Shown here piece after piece: positions 45,601-57,236 of a DNA stretch of 64,000 nucleotides. The DNA is from Argopecten irradians (Eukaryota > Mollusca > Bivalvia > Pectinida > Pectinidae): positions 33,857,540-33,921,539 of the forward strand of contig NC_091134.1 in the NCBI RefSeq assembly GCF_041381155.1, given 5' to 3'. Position 1 is the stretch's first letter. Each line of letters starts with the position of its first letter. A program made the translations under genes and the position numbers. Below the pieces are notes generated by a model. That model was not told where the DNA came from. It searched no databases and was given only the letters and a program-made list of their open reading frames with translations.

Positions 45601-48600
45601 CTGTCGGCGGTGGAGCATGCTTAACGATATGATATGGTGGATCAAGACTAACCTTTTAAGTTATAAAAAAAATTCATACTGACCTTTATATCGTAATTTG
45701 TTACAAACGACGGTACATCTATCTGGTCTGGAGCAATGGAGCGATATAAATACTGAACACCTCGTAAACTGAACACTTTGTTTTTTATGTCTGATGCAGT
45801 GAAAGTTGTGAAAAACCAAGTGGCAAGCTGAAATCACAGAAATACAATGATTCGGTCAGTTCGATACTCAAACAATTTTTAAATCTTAAGCTTTCAGAAA
45901 AATGTTTTCTATGATAACTGTTATCTTGAACAGTTGCTAAACTCCAACAGTTCTAATATAAACTAAACTTGGTTATCTGTTGGGCCTATTCACTCGAAAT
46001 TACAGGTTCTCTGTTGGACTGTAAAACTGAATATAAAATAAGATTGCCTGACATCCTTCCATATCAAACTTATACAGGTTTTTCATAACAAAAAGAATTA
46101 CATTATTTATGTGCAGGCATTAAAATTAGACAATTTCTTTTTAAAATTTTAACTTGATCTGTATAAAATCAGCCTATAAAACTTGTTAAATTTACCTTGG
46201 ACCACCAAGTTGGGTGGATGATGTAGAAGGCTTTCAAGTTCTTCCTGTACCTGTAACAAAACATACTCATACATGATGACTTATGGTTGTCGAAAACCAG
46301 GCTGCCTGTAGTAAAGGCCTTTGACAAGGTCATGACACCATGGAGAAATAGAGGGCTAGTAATGGCATGTGAGACAACTTCACCAGGTAACTGCTATCTC
46401 TTTACTGTAAACCAACTTTCTTTCACAGCTATTAAACTTAATAATTTCAAAACAAGTTCTCAATTATTAATATTTGCCAATTTTTACAATTGAGTGATAA
46501 TTCCTATCAATATAGATTATGTAAATATTCACGAAAATTGGTTTACAAATATTTGTTTATGGCATGATAAAACACAACATGAAAAGGTCAATGGTCAACC
46601 GTCATTATATACCGTATATATCATAATAAAATGTCAAAAGTCATCTATGAAGTTGCTCTGTATTAATTCCTACATATAATGTAAATGTTTTAGTACTTAC
46701 TTGTTATCTAGTAGACTATACACTTGTCTGAGATAATTCATGGGCGGGTGGTTAGACGCTGTTGTCTCAGTATGGAGATACACCACGACATAATCACTCT
46801 CTACCACTGGCTCCATCACTCTCAACATGTACAGAAGGGCCTTCAACAGAAAGTCAAACTTATAATGTCATAAACATACACAGGAGTTTAGAGAAGAACA
46901 AAGTCAGGGTACCACAGAGAACTTCTAAGAACTGTAATCCAGGAAGGAAACCCCCATTTAGCCCATTGCCCTCCTCCCCCCCCCCCCCCCACTCACTGTA
47001 TAATATATAAAGATTGTTGTCACCAAATTTCAAATCTTACAGGATTTGACGGTCAATTAAAATGTCTAAAGATGAAAAGAAACACAACTTGAACCCAGTA
47101 TACCTCTCCCCTCACTTTGAAAGCTTTGATAGAGAGAAGGGGGAAGGTATAACAACTATAGACCTAAAATATGTTCAATGCACCTAACAAAGCCAACAGT
47201 GCATGGTTTCTAACTCGCTAACAAGAGCTGAAGGACTTGTAGTAAATGTTGGTATGTCTTAACCACTCTACCATCCTTTTCAGTCATTTCTGTACATTGT
47301 GGAAGATGAACAGACTAAAGCTACTACTTTAGGTTGACATGGTGTCTACCTTTTCTAGGTTAACACTCTGTCCAGGGAAATGTTTCCCTACATAGATGAC
47401 CACTGGTCGGCCATACTTGTCCACCTCTGTCCGGTAAAGACACTTAAGGGCCGCTATATCCGTCAGGTCCTCCGTCCTCGCACGCTTCATTAACCTCTCA
47501 TACCTGTCAAAATAAAACAGACATCGTATTATACACCTGCTACTTTGCTTCAACATCAATTATATAGTAAACTGATTAAACCTTTGTAATTAAGCTAGGA
47601 TTATATGTGCTGCTGTGAGACTTGTCTCATGCGTATGAAATAACAATATGAAATAAGACGAATGTGATCTGCATTTAAATAATGGCAAATGATAAGATCT
47701 ATTGTTTTTTTTTCATTATTCATTAATGTGGAGTTTGCTGAGAAAAACCTCTGACATACCTGTAGTTCATTTCCTGGTAACTGTCGCACCTAGTCCTACA
47801 CCTTATGACCATGAGGTGGTGTGCAGTGTGCAAGCAGTTGAACTTTTAGTGCCAGAGTTACGGCAGTCCAAAGAAATGTCAACAAACTCGCTAACCTGTA
47901 AAGCTCTTAACAAATGTTTCACTCCCCTACCTTCTCCTATTTTCCATCTGTCTTTGTTCGTCTGTAGTTTTCCCCATGATGGCTGACTTCTTCATCTCGT
48001 CAGGATTATCTTCCATCTGAGCGAATGGATGTTTACCGACCTCCAATACAGTGGATGTGGCGAACTCTTTATTAAGGTCGACAGTTTCCTCAAACTCCTC
48101 ATGGTGGCCACCTGGGGAGAGGTGATGTATACTGGTCAAGGCTATATCCTTATACTAATAGGGCAAGGTAAATCACAACATGGGAGCAATATCATAAATG
48201 TATGGAAACACTTTTCCTAACTAATAATTGCAATCAATACTCAAAGGAGCAGAAACTGTCAGGATGACCAAAAAATCTTTATCTTATTACTAGAAGACAT
48301 TATACAGCAATTTTGTTATTATAAATGTGTGTTTTTAGTCTTTACAGTTTCTTCTAGAGTAACCTAATATCATGATAATCCCACCCTGTATATATCTAGG
48401 TAATTATATAACAGTGAAATGTGCCTTAGTGACCACCTCTGTATAAAGACCACTTGTTTATTAAGACCATCTGCTTAGTGAATGATCAATTTCAACACAA
48501 TTTGACCTGTGTATATAAACCACTTGGCTGTAGAGACCACTTTTCCCTTGCCCACTGAGTGGTCTTTATAGACAGGGTTGACCGTACATACAGTATATTA

Positions 48601-51600
48601 CCACATATAAACCCTATCCCACAAATAAGCCCTCCATCACCACCAATACCAAATTTTTTTTCAATTTTATAAATTCTTTTAATTTCCAACAATATGTTGT
48701 GGAATACATACGCATGGAGGCAAATGTAGGTTTATCCATGATCCTGATTTGTCTTTCCGCTATAATTGGTTCTCCGTCCTCATTACCGATATTTTCTGGT
48801 AACATACATGAGGCCATTGCTTCTTCCTTACTACTGCGGGGAAAATACAGTGGAAGGATCTTCTGGTAAGCCTCCTACATTAATGGTAAATGTAACAGGT
48901 GGACATTTAATTTTAGGATATCCATAGAGATATTTGGAAAAAGCTCTCAAGGTCAAGAATGCGACAAAGATAATTATATTACATTGTACATACATTTTCT
49001 AAGCCTGGCAATTTATGAGATTCCTGAACTTAAAAAAAATGCCTTAAAATTCTCCATATGAATGCATTACATCAGTAAATGAAGTTCCTAAGCTAAGATT
49101 TTTTCCTTACCTGATAACTTCCATAATGCTTTCGTATGGGAAATTTAAGGTAAGTATTGCTTGTGAAACTAGGTCTTGGAATTTTACTCCCTCTGACAGA
49201 ATGTACTACATGTGAATAATGATATAAATCAGAGTTTGTGAATACAAGGTCAGATAACAAAACAGAATGCTGAAGTACCCACCATTTCCTCTTCAGTACA
49301 CTGAAACACTATGGTTTCCACCTCATCTCCAAATTTTTCTAGAAACCTCCGTACAGTTCCTGTGGAAATCAAAATGATTTATCAGATACTGATTGCAATT
49401 GTAAATTATAACTATATTTATATTGCATCAACTGTGAAATAAGTTACATAACTTTAATCAAAGTACTGCAAATAAAACGCAGCAGATACAGAAAAATTAG
49501 AATGAAATGAAATGAATTTGATGAATTCAGTACTGCCATATTTTAGTTTCAAGTCCTGTTGATTATATGACATTTGATACACCACTCTGGTTTTGTGAAA
49601 AAAAATTAAATTCTTAATGATGAATATTTGACCAATCCATATAATAACATCAAGCTGTTAGGCAGATGTCCCATTCCCCAGAAAACAGATACTGTATGTC
49701 CTGGAAAATTAAGCTTAATTGAAGGCTTTGCATATATATCTATCGATCAGCAGTCTACTGTCTGGTGGTCGGGTGACCGACTTTGATAACAATTATATCA
49801 AGATTATTAAAACCATGCACACATGAGGGTAGCCTTATCAATAATAATTTTAAAGCATTATTATAATGTACACAGAAAGTAGCTCTGAACTGTTTACTTT
49901 TTAACTCTGAGGTCTATAAGTCTTTCCAATAAATATAGTAATTCCAATTTGTATTATCATGAACAGTTTATGTAACTTAGAGAGAGGAGTTACCACCAGA
50001 TGTAGCTTGTATGTACATGTATACATGTAGACACAGTCAGGGAGTATGTGTGTGTATTTTACAGAGGCTGTGTGAATTCTACCAATCATAAGGCAAGCTT
50101 CCCATGACTGCATACTGCAGCAAAGGGAATGCAACATTTTGATTGGTCAAAAGGAATATTATTCTATAAATAGGGATTTTATGAATGGAAGTTTATGAAT
50201 GAAATGGTTTAAGAGGTCACCACTAGATTTCATTGTAGGGCAAGTCCTACAAAGTCCTACACTTCATGGTAAACTGGATAGCAGTAATACAAACGCTAGT
50301 AGCATTGTATTAACAAATCACTTTTGATGGCCTGGATGTAAGCGAACATTGGGTCTTAAAATGGGGGGAAACAGGAGAGTCCGGAGAAATTCACATGATC
50401 GAGCAGGTGACAAATGATCTTTTCACATCTGTGGCAGGATCAAACCCAAGCCATCTAGGTGAAAGGCGAATATTGGCTTAAACACTTCATCACCCTCTGA
50501 TCACATTTGTTTATATGTTCTAGACATATGTTTTCCATAGTTTTAGGATGATTAAAATACAAACATATATTAACAAGATTTACTTACTGATAGCTATATG
50601 AGCTCCATCTTCAATAGGATAGCCCCTTAATTCAGAATGAGCTGGAGTCAGTGCTACAGTCTTGATATTTGTCTCTCTAAAAATAAAAAATAATTTTACA
50701 AAATATTTTGAAAAAAATCAGGACAAAAAATATACCCTTACCGAATCTAAATCCAATTACAGATGAACCATACACAACAGTCCACTAGGGGAGATAATCA
50801 ACTTGAGTGTTACGATCAAAGATATTTCTGTGCATACTTTGAGGAATATTTTCTCACTTATCTTTATACATAATTAATACATCTTTATTAATTGTCATAT
50901 TAATATCCAAATTTTAAGAAATTTGCAAAAATTGTTGCAAAAAGAACTGCCATTTTTTGTGTGTTCATCCCTTAAGAAAGTCAACAAATTACTGGTATTT
51001 CCATCAGTAACGTGTTTCCTTTGTATATCATTAAACTGGTGAAAGAAAGAGACCAAATCCTGAAGATTATGATCCCATTTGGTTTGTACTTTACTGAATT
51101 GTGTACGTACCGGACCAGCTGTAACACCTGTCGATAACAGCTATACAGAGCACTCTCAGCTGCTGTGACGTACTTAAAGTTGTAGCGGGGTCCCACAGTA
51201 TGTATAATATACCTGGCCAGGAGCTTATAACCTTTTGTCAGTTTGGCATCACCCGTCTTACAAACTGGAAAATTGAAAATGAAATACATACATGTACTTA
51301 ACCCAATGATTGCTCAGTGTGCTAGTAAATAGATACAATATACCTTATTCCATCCAAAAAGTGCCCAGGCCGTTTAAAAAATTGAAGAAATGAAAAGGTG
51401 CTTAATATGACGAAATTTTTGCAAACCAATAGAGTTTTGATAGTTTTGGTCTTATACCCGGGCAATACGGAGATTTCCAGATCCCAAAATGATGTTGGTA
51501 AATTACAATTTATCATCAATTAGTCCCACCTTCCAGTGATTATGACATCACGAAACTCACGTCAAACGAAGACGTCATAATCACCGGAAGGTGGGACTAA

Positions 51601-53682
51601 TCGACGGTAAATAGTACTTTACTCATGCCGTTTTGGGATCTCGAAACCCCCGTATTGAAATGAGGCCTCAAAAAGGGGAGGGCGCTTTTTGGGACAATGA
51701 AACATGGGCACTTATTGGGTAGAATACAGTAAAGGTTTAGGCTCAACTGAAGTCCTGCTTTCAATCTCAAAAAACAAACTTAAAAAGTCAGAAACAAATT
51801 TAAGTCAAATTTTTTGCCTTATGATGTTAGGGGATCACCTGATCTTTTCCTTTCTTTAAGTTGACGCTTTACATTTGGAGAAATCAGACCCTATATTTCA
51901 AACAGAATCTATCAATATATGATTATGTTGATGAAGATAAACTTTATGTATTCAATATAACCATCAATACTACCTTTTATATTATTCTTCAGTTCAGCTA
52001 GCAATTCAGGCCCTGCTTTCTCAAATATTACGTCTGATGATGGTGTTTTTACAGAGGAATTAAACTTTTCATTGGTTGAGTGAACAATGGCCTCCACATT
52101 AAGTAGTGTGATATCTCCACACCTGAAAACATAACAATAGCTCAATTTGGATTAAATTGTAATTGTTGGATTAAATTGTAAATGACTCAATATTGAACAA
52201 TGGCCTCCACAGTAGTGTGATTATATATCCACACCTAAAAACATAACAAACATATTTACATTGTCATTGACTCAATATGGATGATATTGTCATTGACTCA
52301 ATATGCAGGGCAAGAAATATGTCAGGTCCGCTGCTCCCGGGCAAGTGAAAATTGGTGTAAACTTGCCCGGTTTTAATGATAATTACCCTGTTTTGGGTAA
52401 AATTAGACTGAAATCTTAAATTTGGGCAAGTGATTTTCAAAATAAGTTTCTAGCCCTGAATATGGATGACAATGTCATTGATTCAATATGGATTAAATTA
52501 TCATTGGCTCAACATTAATGACACTGTACTTGATTCGGTATGTGTGGCATTGCCATTTACTCAATATAGACATCACTGCCTCAATATGAATGGCATTGTC
52601 ATATAAACCTGTAACAAAGGGTATGACTTGATATGGATAATATTGTATGTCAATATCTTAAGAATTGTAAATTCATTTTCAAGTGACACAACAACCCTTT
52701 TATTATATGGCTATGTATTGTGCGTGCTCCTGATTGGTTGAAACTTTCCCGTAATGATACAACACAGGTGATACCAGTATCATATCACATAATTCCTTGT
52801 GTTGATAAATCATAGCATCCGCCTGAACATTGGTGGATTTGTGTAACACAGGTATACCTTTACAGACAATTTAACAATATCAAAGAAATCATTAATGACA
52901 GCTTATTTGTAATATGGATATTAATGACATGCCAGTCAAAATAAACATATAATTAATCATACATGCAGATGACAGAAATGTCTTGTAATACTAAAGAGAA
53001 AATCTAATTTAAAATTCCATGACTTTGATACATCTAAAATATGCAATAATGTAACTAAATATATTGACTGTAAAGTAATACATTTTAAATTGGCAGGCAA
53101 AGCCCAAAGGCATATCAACATTCCTTATTATAAATGGCCTTTAATATTTCCTCATGCCTCCCTGTAAATATTTATCTTTTTATTTCAGTTACAAATGAGA
53201 ATTTTTCAGTAAATGTTGCAATCTATATCAGTTACTTCCTTGTTAAAGATAATGCATACCATGAGTTGTCTTCATGCAAATATTTAGATAATGCTTGTCA
53301 TTTTGAATAAAAAAATGTTTATGGTATCAATTGGTTTGTCATTTATTTACAAATTGATTGTTATGTATTGCATCTTGAAAAATCCTTATTATTACTAAAA
53401 CCATTAACTAATGTGTCATTGGTCAGGTGCATAATGATAATTTGTACATGTAATTATAGGCCTATAAATTGTAATATTTCCTACTAACCACAGTATTATT
53501 TTAGTATTGAGGTCACTTCTCCAAGGGAATGGTGTTTTGATTTCCACTTCTTCACCAGAATTACTGTCTATTGACTCGACAAGTTCAGGAAGCTGTGTTA
53601 GATTCCATTTAGTCAGCTTCTCAATGTCCACAACTTTGGAGCGGGCACCAAGAGGTTCGAATTCGGGCCCTGTCTCTTCCAT
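42616..53682 (-). CDS. GDAP2: GDAP2 homologue: macro domain plus CRAL-TRIO protein, 12 coding exons
   Basis: Complete gene, ganglioside-induced differentiation-associated protein 2. Coding exons, 5' to 3': 53682-53489, 52122-51974, 51264-51111, 50676-50588, 49359-49283, 48874-48712, 48111-47931, 47503-47350, 46840-46701, 46250-46196, 45827-45684, 42669-42616. Total 1554 nt = 517 residues plus TGA (human is 497); all junctions are GT-AG and in phase. Residues ~62-225 are a macro domain (GDITLLNVEAIVHSTNE, AAESALYSCYRQVLQL, RTVRRFLEKFG, LPLYFPRS). A linker follows, with GEPIIAERQIRI and PFAQM. Residues ~350-495 are a CRAL-TRIO/Sec14-like domain (RTEDLTDIAALKCLY, KAFYIIHPTWWSK, TWFFTTFTASDIKNKVF). 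The tail is VNGPRYYEPP. Cytosolic; the molecular role is not settled, and human loss causes a recessive spinocerebellar ataxia. The start is the only ATG leading into the conserved N-terminus. Confidence 0.95.
43055..43751 (-). mobile_element. MITE-1 copy (reversed) split by a MITE-2 insertion
   Basis: MITE-1 sequence at 43055-43209 and 43619-43751, with the right end ccagcggtggagcatct and the flank decayed to TTGA. The far terminus, left on the plus strand, is lost. A full MITE-2 sits at 43214-43614. In GDAP2 intron 11. Confidence 0.85.
43214..43614. mobile_element. MITE-2, nested in MITE-1
   Basis: 401 bp with inverted ends AGGCCCACTACCGTTCCG, flanked by TTAA at 43210-43213 and 43615-43618. 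Reversed relative to 37512-37911. The insertion order is clear: MITE-1 first, MITE-2 later. Confidence 0.9.
43979..44128. repeat. Perfect hairpin: 72-bp arms, 6-nt loop
   Basis: 43979-44050 (agattgaacagtgttttgat ... caatgtagcg) and 44057-44128 are exact reverse complements; the loop is tgttag. In GDAP2 intron 11, so the primary transcript would carry a ~150-nt stem-loop. It could be a hairpin MITE or small-RNA precursor; no element family was recognised. Confidence 0.95.
45285..45620 (+). mobile_element. MITE-1 copy with replaced left end
   Basis: Interior and right end (gtcggcggtggagcat) match 12922-13285, but the left ~25 bp with the inverted repeat is absent. In its place is sequence that also follows the right end: 'atgcttaacgatatgatatgg' then 'actaaccttttg' occurs at about 45254-45287 and again at 45616-45657. 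In GDAP2 intron 11. Confidence 0.8.
45684..45827 (-). CDS. GDAP2: GDAP2 coding exon 11
   Basis: Reads LATWFFTTFTASDIKNKVF, RSIAPDQIDVPSFVTNYDIK. Acceptor gatttcag, donor ataaag|gtcagt, phase 0. Confidence 0.93.
46196..46250 (-). CDS. GDAP2: GDAP2 coding exon 10
   Basis: A 55-nt exon reading YRKNLKAFYIIHPTWWSK, matching human YKRNLKAVYFVHPTFRSK. Acceptor ttgttacag, donor ccaag|gtaaat. Confidence 0.92.
46701..46840 (-). CDS. GDAP2: GDAP2 coding exon 9
   Basis: CRAL-TRIO core: ALLYMLRVMEPVVESDYVVV, YLHTETTASN, NYLRQVYSLLDN. Acceptor ctgttgaag, donor aacaa|gtaagt. Confidence 0.92.
47350..47503 (-). CDS. GDAP2: GDAP2 coding exon 8
   Basis: Start of the CRAL-TRIO domain: RARTEDLTDIAALKCLYRT, GRPVVIYVGKHFPG. 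Acceptor tttgacag, donor gaaaag|gtagac, phase 0. Confidence 0.93.
47931..48111 (-). CDS. GDAP2: GDAP2 coding exon 7
   Basis: Acidic linker: GHHEEFEETVDLNKEF, EVGKHPFAQMEDNPDEM, TTDEQRQMENRR. Acceptor ctccccag, donor agaag|gtaggg. Confidence 0.92.
48712..48874 (-). CDS. GDAP2: GDAP2 coding exon 6
   Basis: End of the macro domain, EAYQKILPLYFPRS, then linker ENIGNEDGEPIIAERQIRIM. Acceptor aatgtag, donor atgc|gtatgt. Confidence 0.92.
49283..49359 (-). CDS. GDAP2: GDAP2 coding exon 5
   Basis: Reads TVRRFLEKFGDEVETIVFQC then TEEEM. Acceptor ttccacag, donor atg|gtgggt, phase 0. Confidence 0.9.
50588..50676 (-). CDS. GDAP2: GDAP2 coding exon 4
   Basis: Reads ETNIKTVALTPAHSELRGYP then IEDGAHIAI. 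Acceptor atttttag, donor atca|gtaagt. Confidence 0.9.
51111..51264 (-). CDS. GDAP2: GDAP2 coding exon 3
   Basis: Macro domain core: KTGDAKLTKGYKLLARYII, TVGPRY, AAESALYSCYRQVLQL. Acceptor ttttccag, donor gtccg|gtacgt. Confidence 0.93.
51334..51731. mobile_element. Fold-back MITE in GDAP2 intron 2
   Basis: Centre 51523-51601: 'tagtcccaccttcc.gtgattatgac' inverted around a short loop. The arms extend outward, less well matched, to 'aagtgccca' near 51356 and 51700. About 400 bp, non-coding. Confidence 0.7.
51974..52122 (-). CDS. GDAP2: GDAP2 coding exon 2
   Basis: Macro domain N-terminal half: GDITLLNVEAIVHSTNE ... FEKAGPELLAELKNN. Acceptor ttttcag, donor aaaag|gtagta, phase 1. Confidence 0.93.
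53489..53682 (-). CDS. GDAP2: GDAP2 coding exon 1
   Basis: Starts MEETGPEFEPLGARSKVVD; contains the conserved FPWRSDLNTKIILW. Donor ctgtg|gttagt, phase 2. Confidence 0.92.
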
Positions 53683-54066
53683 GACTGATGCTCGTCACGT
53701 AATCAAAGACCCCAGTATATCCAGTATGCAAGTTATTGTTGATATTAAAACAGTTTCATTGAAAGCAAGAACAGCTCATTAGACCTGATTGCAAGGAAAT
53801 CACAGAATGTCCTATTTAGCTTTGTCCATCATCACATGACCACTGTACGTTGTGGACGAACAAATGGTCGCATCGGAATAGAATAAAAATTCTTACATTA
53901 TGATATGATGTTGAAAATATAAAGAATTAACTACTTGGTTGCTGAAAACAAGAGTTAGTGTGTTCGACAATTATTCCAGGTGTTAATTTATATCCCGAAC
54001 GGGCTAACTCCTACTTTCACTTCTCGTTTGTGTATCCGCCATTTTCTTGATCATGTGACTTTGAGA
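53683..54066 (-). promoter_or_regulatory. Probable GDAP2 promoter/5' UTR region
   Basis: Immediately upstream of the GDAP2 ATG. Contains a YY1-type core AAAATGGCGG on the minus strand (54036-54045), an 'acgtgac' motif at ~53692-53699 and 'gtcacatgatc'-like words near 54050. No TATA box was seen, as expected of a broadly expressed gene. The exact start is unknown. Confidence 0.4.
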
Positions 54067-54781
54067 CACCGTCCAAATACACTTCCGGTTCAGTTTATTC
54101 ATAGTTAAAGGGTTGGACAGGGTAGGGTGAGTGGTTCGAAACTCGCCAACTCCAAAGTTATTTTTTTTATTTTAAATTATGTATTTCAACCTTCTTGTTT
54201 ACCTTTTTATTTTTCTTTAGAATAATAACAAGTTGAAGTTTGCAAAGTAGATTCATCAACAAATATTCACAGGTGTCAACTGTCCATGAATGATTCTTTA
54301 CATTGATCTTATTTAGCCAACTTGCTAAGACCCATGCGAGTCAGTTATTTAACACAAACTGATCATAGGTTAGTGATTTTTCTCTTGGCAATCTGAATTT
54401 CCTCAAAAGGACACCGAAAAAATCCCGAAGCCTCATGGCAAAAGTAAAATTTCATCTATCTATAAACATGTAAAATTAATGATATTTTCTTTTTCTAAGA
54501 ATACATATCTTTTGAATGTGACGATGAAGTTGTTGCAAGATGGCATCCTGTATATGTTATCATTAAGATTAGTCAATCTAGTCAGTCGTGCACCATCATC
54601 GGAACCCCATGAGTCATCTTGTACATGTTACATGATGTATGATGATTAGTCCATCGCCTGAGACCTCTATATTTTGTAGGAACTATCTGTAGTATAAGTT
54701 GTATGTAAATACTCAAACCCCATATAAATAATGTTAATTAAAAGAAAAAACTGACACAACAGCAAGTACTCAAAAGTATTT

Positions 54782-54787
54782 TTTATT
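54782..54787 (-). terminator. Candidate WDTC1 polyadenylation signal
   Basis: AATAAA on the minus strand, with 'tgctgttgtgtcagtttttt' about 25 nt downstream, a good GU/U-rich element. It would give a ~4.2-kb 3' UTR; an earlier site cannot be excluded. Confidence 0.45.
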
Positions 54788-56157
54788 ACAGAGGAAGCTA
54801 TAGCTATGGTATGCTTCTGTTAATTCAGAAACATTTTGCCAGTTATGTAAAGCCTCCCGTTATTATAGAGAAACATATCTCTTATAACATGTATATCTCG
54901 GTAACACAAACACGTATTGTACAGCAGAGTGTACTCCACGGTACACCTGGGTATACCTAGTACTGATGATGGTTAACAATGGTGACAGTCAGTGCTAGTC
55001 CTAGGAAACTTTACTAGAATCCAGGAACTGATAGTTTCATTTCAGAACCAGGTTCATGTAGTGAAAATGTCAAATTTTGAAAATTCAATCTTGGTTTTGT
55101 AGCTGAATATCGAGGCTAGCACTGAGTCAAACATCGTTAACTTAGAAGTCTATGAACAAAACAGAAAATGAAATCACAGAACAGTATGATAACAAAAACA
55201 ATCTTAAGTATGTCTGACAGGTGCACATTTGTCATACTTAATGTATATCCTGTATAAGTCCAGTTGTTAAACATTTATGAGGACCTACAGTCAAAGATGT
55301 GATGGATAGGAAGATACTCAAGAGATTTGTCAAATCTAATTAACCCCAAAAAACGGTTCTCCTTCAGTATTTCTGGTGTTTTAAGCACACACGACCAGTT
55401 TTAGAACGAGATTGACAAAGTATCATCTTGATGAAAACCTCTTACAGAGGAAAACGCTATATGTCATATCACTCCCATGGGTTGTATTTACAAAACATAG
55501 GGATTTTAGTTGGTTAAACAAACTGATCACTGTACAGAACATTTGAATAAATGACATATGTGTAGTTGTAACATCAAACCCGAATCATATGAAACTTAAT
55601 TGAACATTTAATACATCATTAATTAAGGTTCCTCTGAATAAAGTAAACTTGAGGCATGAATATTATAAGCTAACATTTTTCTGCATCATGATTTCCATTT
55701 GGAAAACAAGGTTGCGAAAAAATTTTCTCAGAGATTAACTTTCACAAAATTTATTTTGATTGCACATTCGCGAAAGTAAATTGCAGTTACAGTAATCAAA
55801 CTACAGGTTTTAACGAAGCTTTTATGCTCAAGGAAAGTGCTAATATGAGGATAAATTTGTACTTCAAAACTGTAATTGCACACAGAGTACATTTTTCAGC
55901 ATTGATAACAATAAAGATATTAACAAATTCAACAAGTTATCATCAACACTGTTATAGCAACGTTTACATAACACAGTAAAAACATCTTTTCAACATTTTT
56001 AGCAACATTAAATACTTGCAAAAATTGTGTCTATTGGTATATTCATGTATTTCAATGCATAAATTATACATTTGCAAATTTTCAAGAAAAATACTTTAAA
56101 GTTGATAACTGGAAGCTCAGTAATACAAGATTATTTAAAAGAAGTCTCATTTCCCCC
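54788..56157 (-). other. Probable WDTC1 3' UTR, distal part
   Basis: AT-rich, no ORF or repeat array. Assigned by position between the WDTC1 stop and the candidate polyA signal. Confidence 0.35.
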
Positions 56158-57236
56158 ATCCAGAAATAATCTCCGACAGAAATATTCTTTATAAATTTCC
56201 CATATCATGATATGACTGAAATTTCCCATATCATGATTTGACTGTAATATCCCACATCATGATTTGACTGAAATTTCCCACATTATGATCAATCTGAAAT
56301 TTCCTATGTCATGATTTGACTGAAATTTCCCACATCATGATCTATTGACTAAAAATTTCCCATATCATGATTTGACTGAAATTTCCCATATCATGATCTA
56401 ACTGAAATTTCCCACATCATAATTTGATTGAAATTTCTCATATCATGATTTGACTGAAATTTCTCATATCATGATTTGACTGAAATTTCCCATATCATGA
56501 TTTGACTGAAATTTCCCACATCATGATCTAACTGAAATTTCCCACATCATGATTTGACTGAAATTTCCCACATTATGATCAATCTGAAATTTCCTATGTC
56601 ATGATTTGACTCAAATTTCCCATATCATGATTTGACTGAAATTTCCCCCATCATGATTTAACTAAAATTTCTCATATCATGATTTAACTTAAATTTCCCA
56701 TATCATGATTGACTGAAATTTCTCATATCATGATTTGACTGAAATTTCCCACATCATGATTTGATTGAAATTTCTCATATCATGATTTGACTGAAATTTC
56801 TCATATCATGATTTGACTGAAATTTCCCATATCATGATTTGACTGAAATTTCCCACATCATGATCTATTGACTGAAATTTCCCATATCATGACTTGACTC
56901 AAATTTCCCATATCATGATTTGACTGAAATTTCCCATATCATGATCTACTAAAATTTCTCATGACTTGACTCAAATTTCCCATATCATGATTTGACTGAA
57001 ATTTCCACATCATCATGATCTAACAAAATTTCTCATATCATGATTTAACTAAAAGTTTCCATATCATGATTTGACTGAAATTTCCCATATCATGATTTGA
57101 CTGAAATTTCCCACATCATGATCTAACTGAAATTTCTCATATCATGATTTGACTGAAATTTCCCATATCATGATTTGTCTGAAATTTCCCATATCTGGGT
57201 CTAACTAAAATTTCCCATATCATGATTTGAAAATAT
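56158..57236. repeat. 26-bp satellite, ~40 copies
   Basis: Units such as 'gaaatttcccatatcatgat' + 'ttgact', mostly 26 bp, with variants (cacatcatgatcta, tctcatatcatg). Each unit holds two palindromic cores, AAATTT and ATCATGAT. It lies between the WDTC1 stop and the candidate polyA site. Confidence 0.95.

Noticed and set aside
46975-46991. Poly-C run as structural (G-quadruplex/i-motif) signal
   Set aside because: A single homopolymer in a GDAP2 intron, not several spaced runs.
47702-48220. Plus-strand ORFs (94 and 63 codons)
   Set aside because: Antisense to GDAP2 exon 7 and its flank.
53507-53782. Plus-strand 91-codon ORF
   Set aside because: Antisense to GDAP2 exon 1, which has conserved protein sequence and splice signals.
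56158-57236. CRISPR-like regular repeat
   Set aside because: Units are contiguous with no unique spacers, the genome is eukaryotic and there are no cas genes: a satellite. The same applies to 61765-64000.
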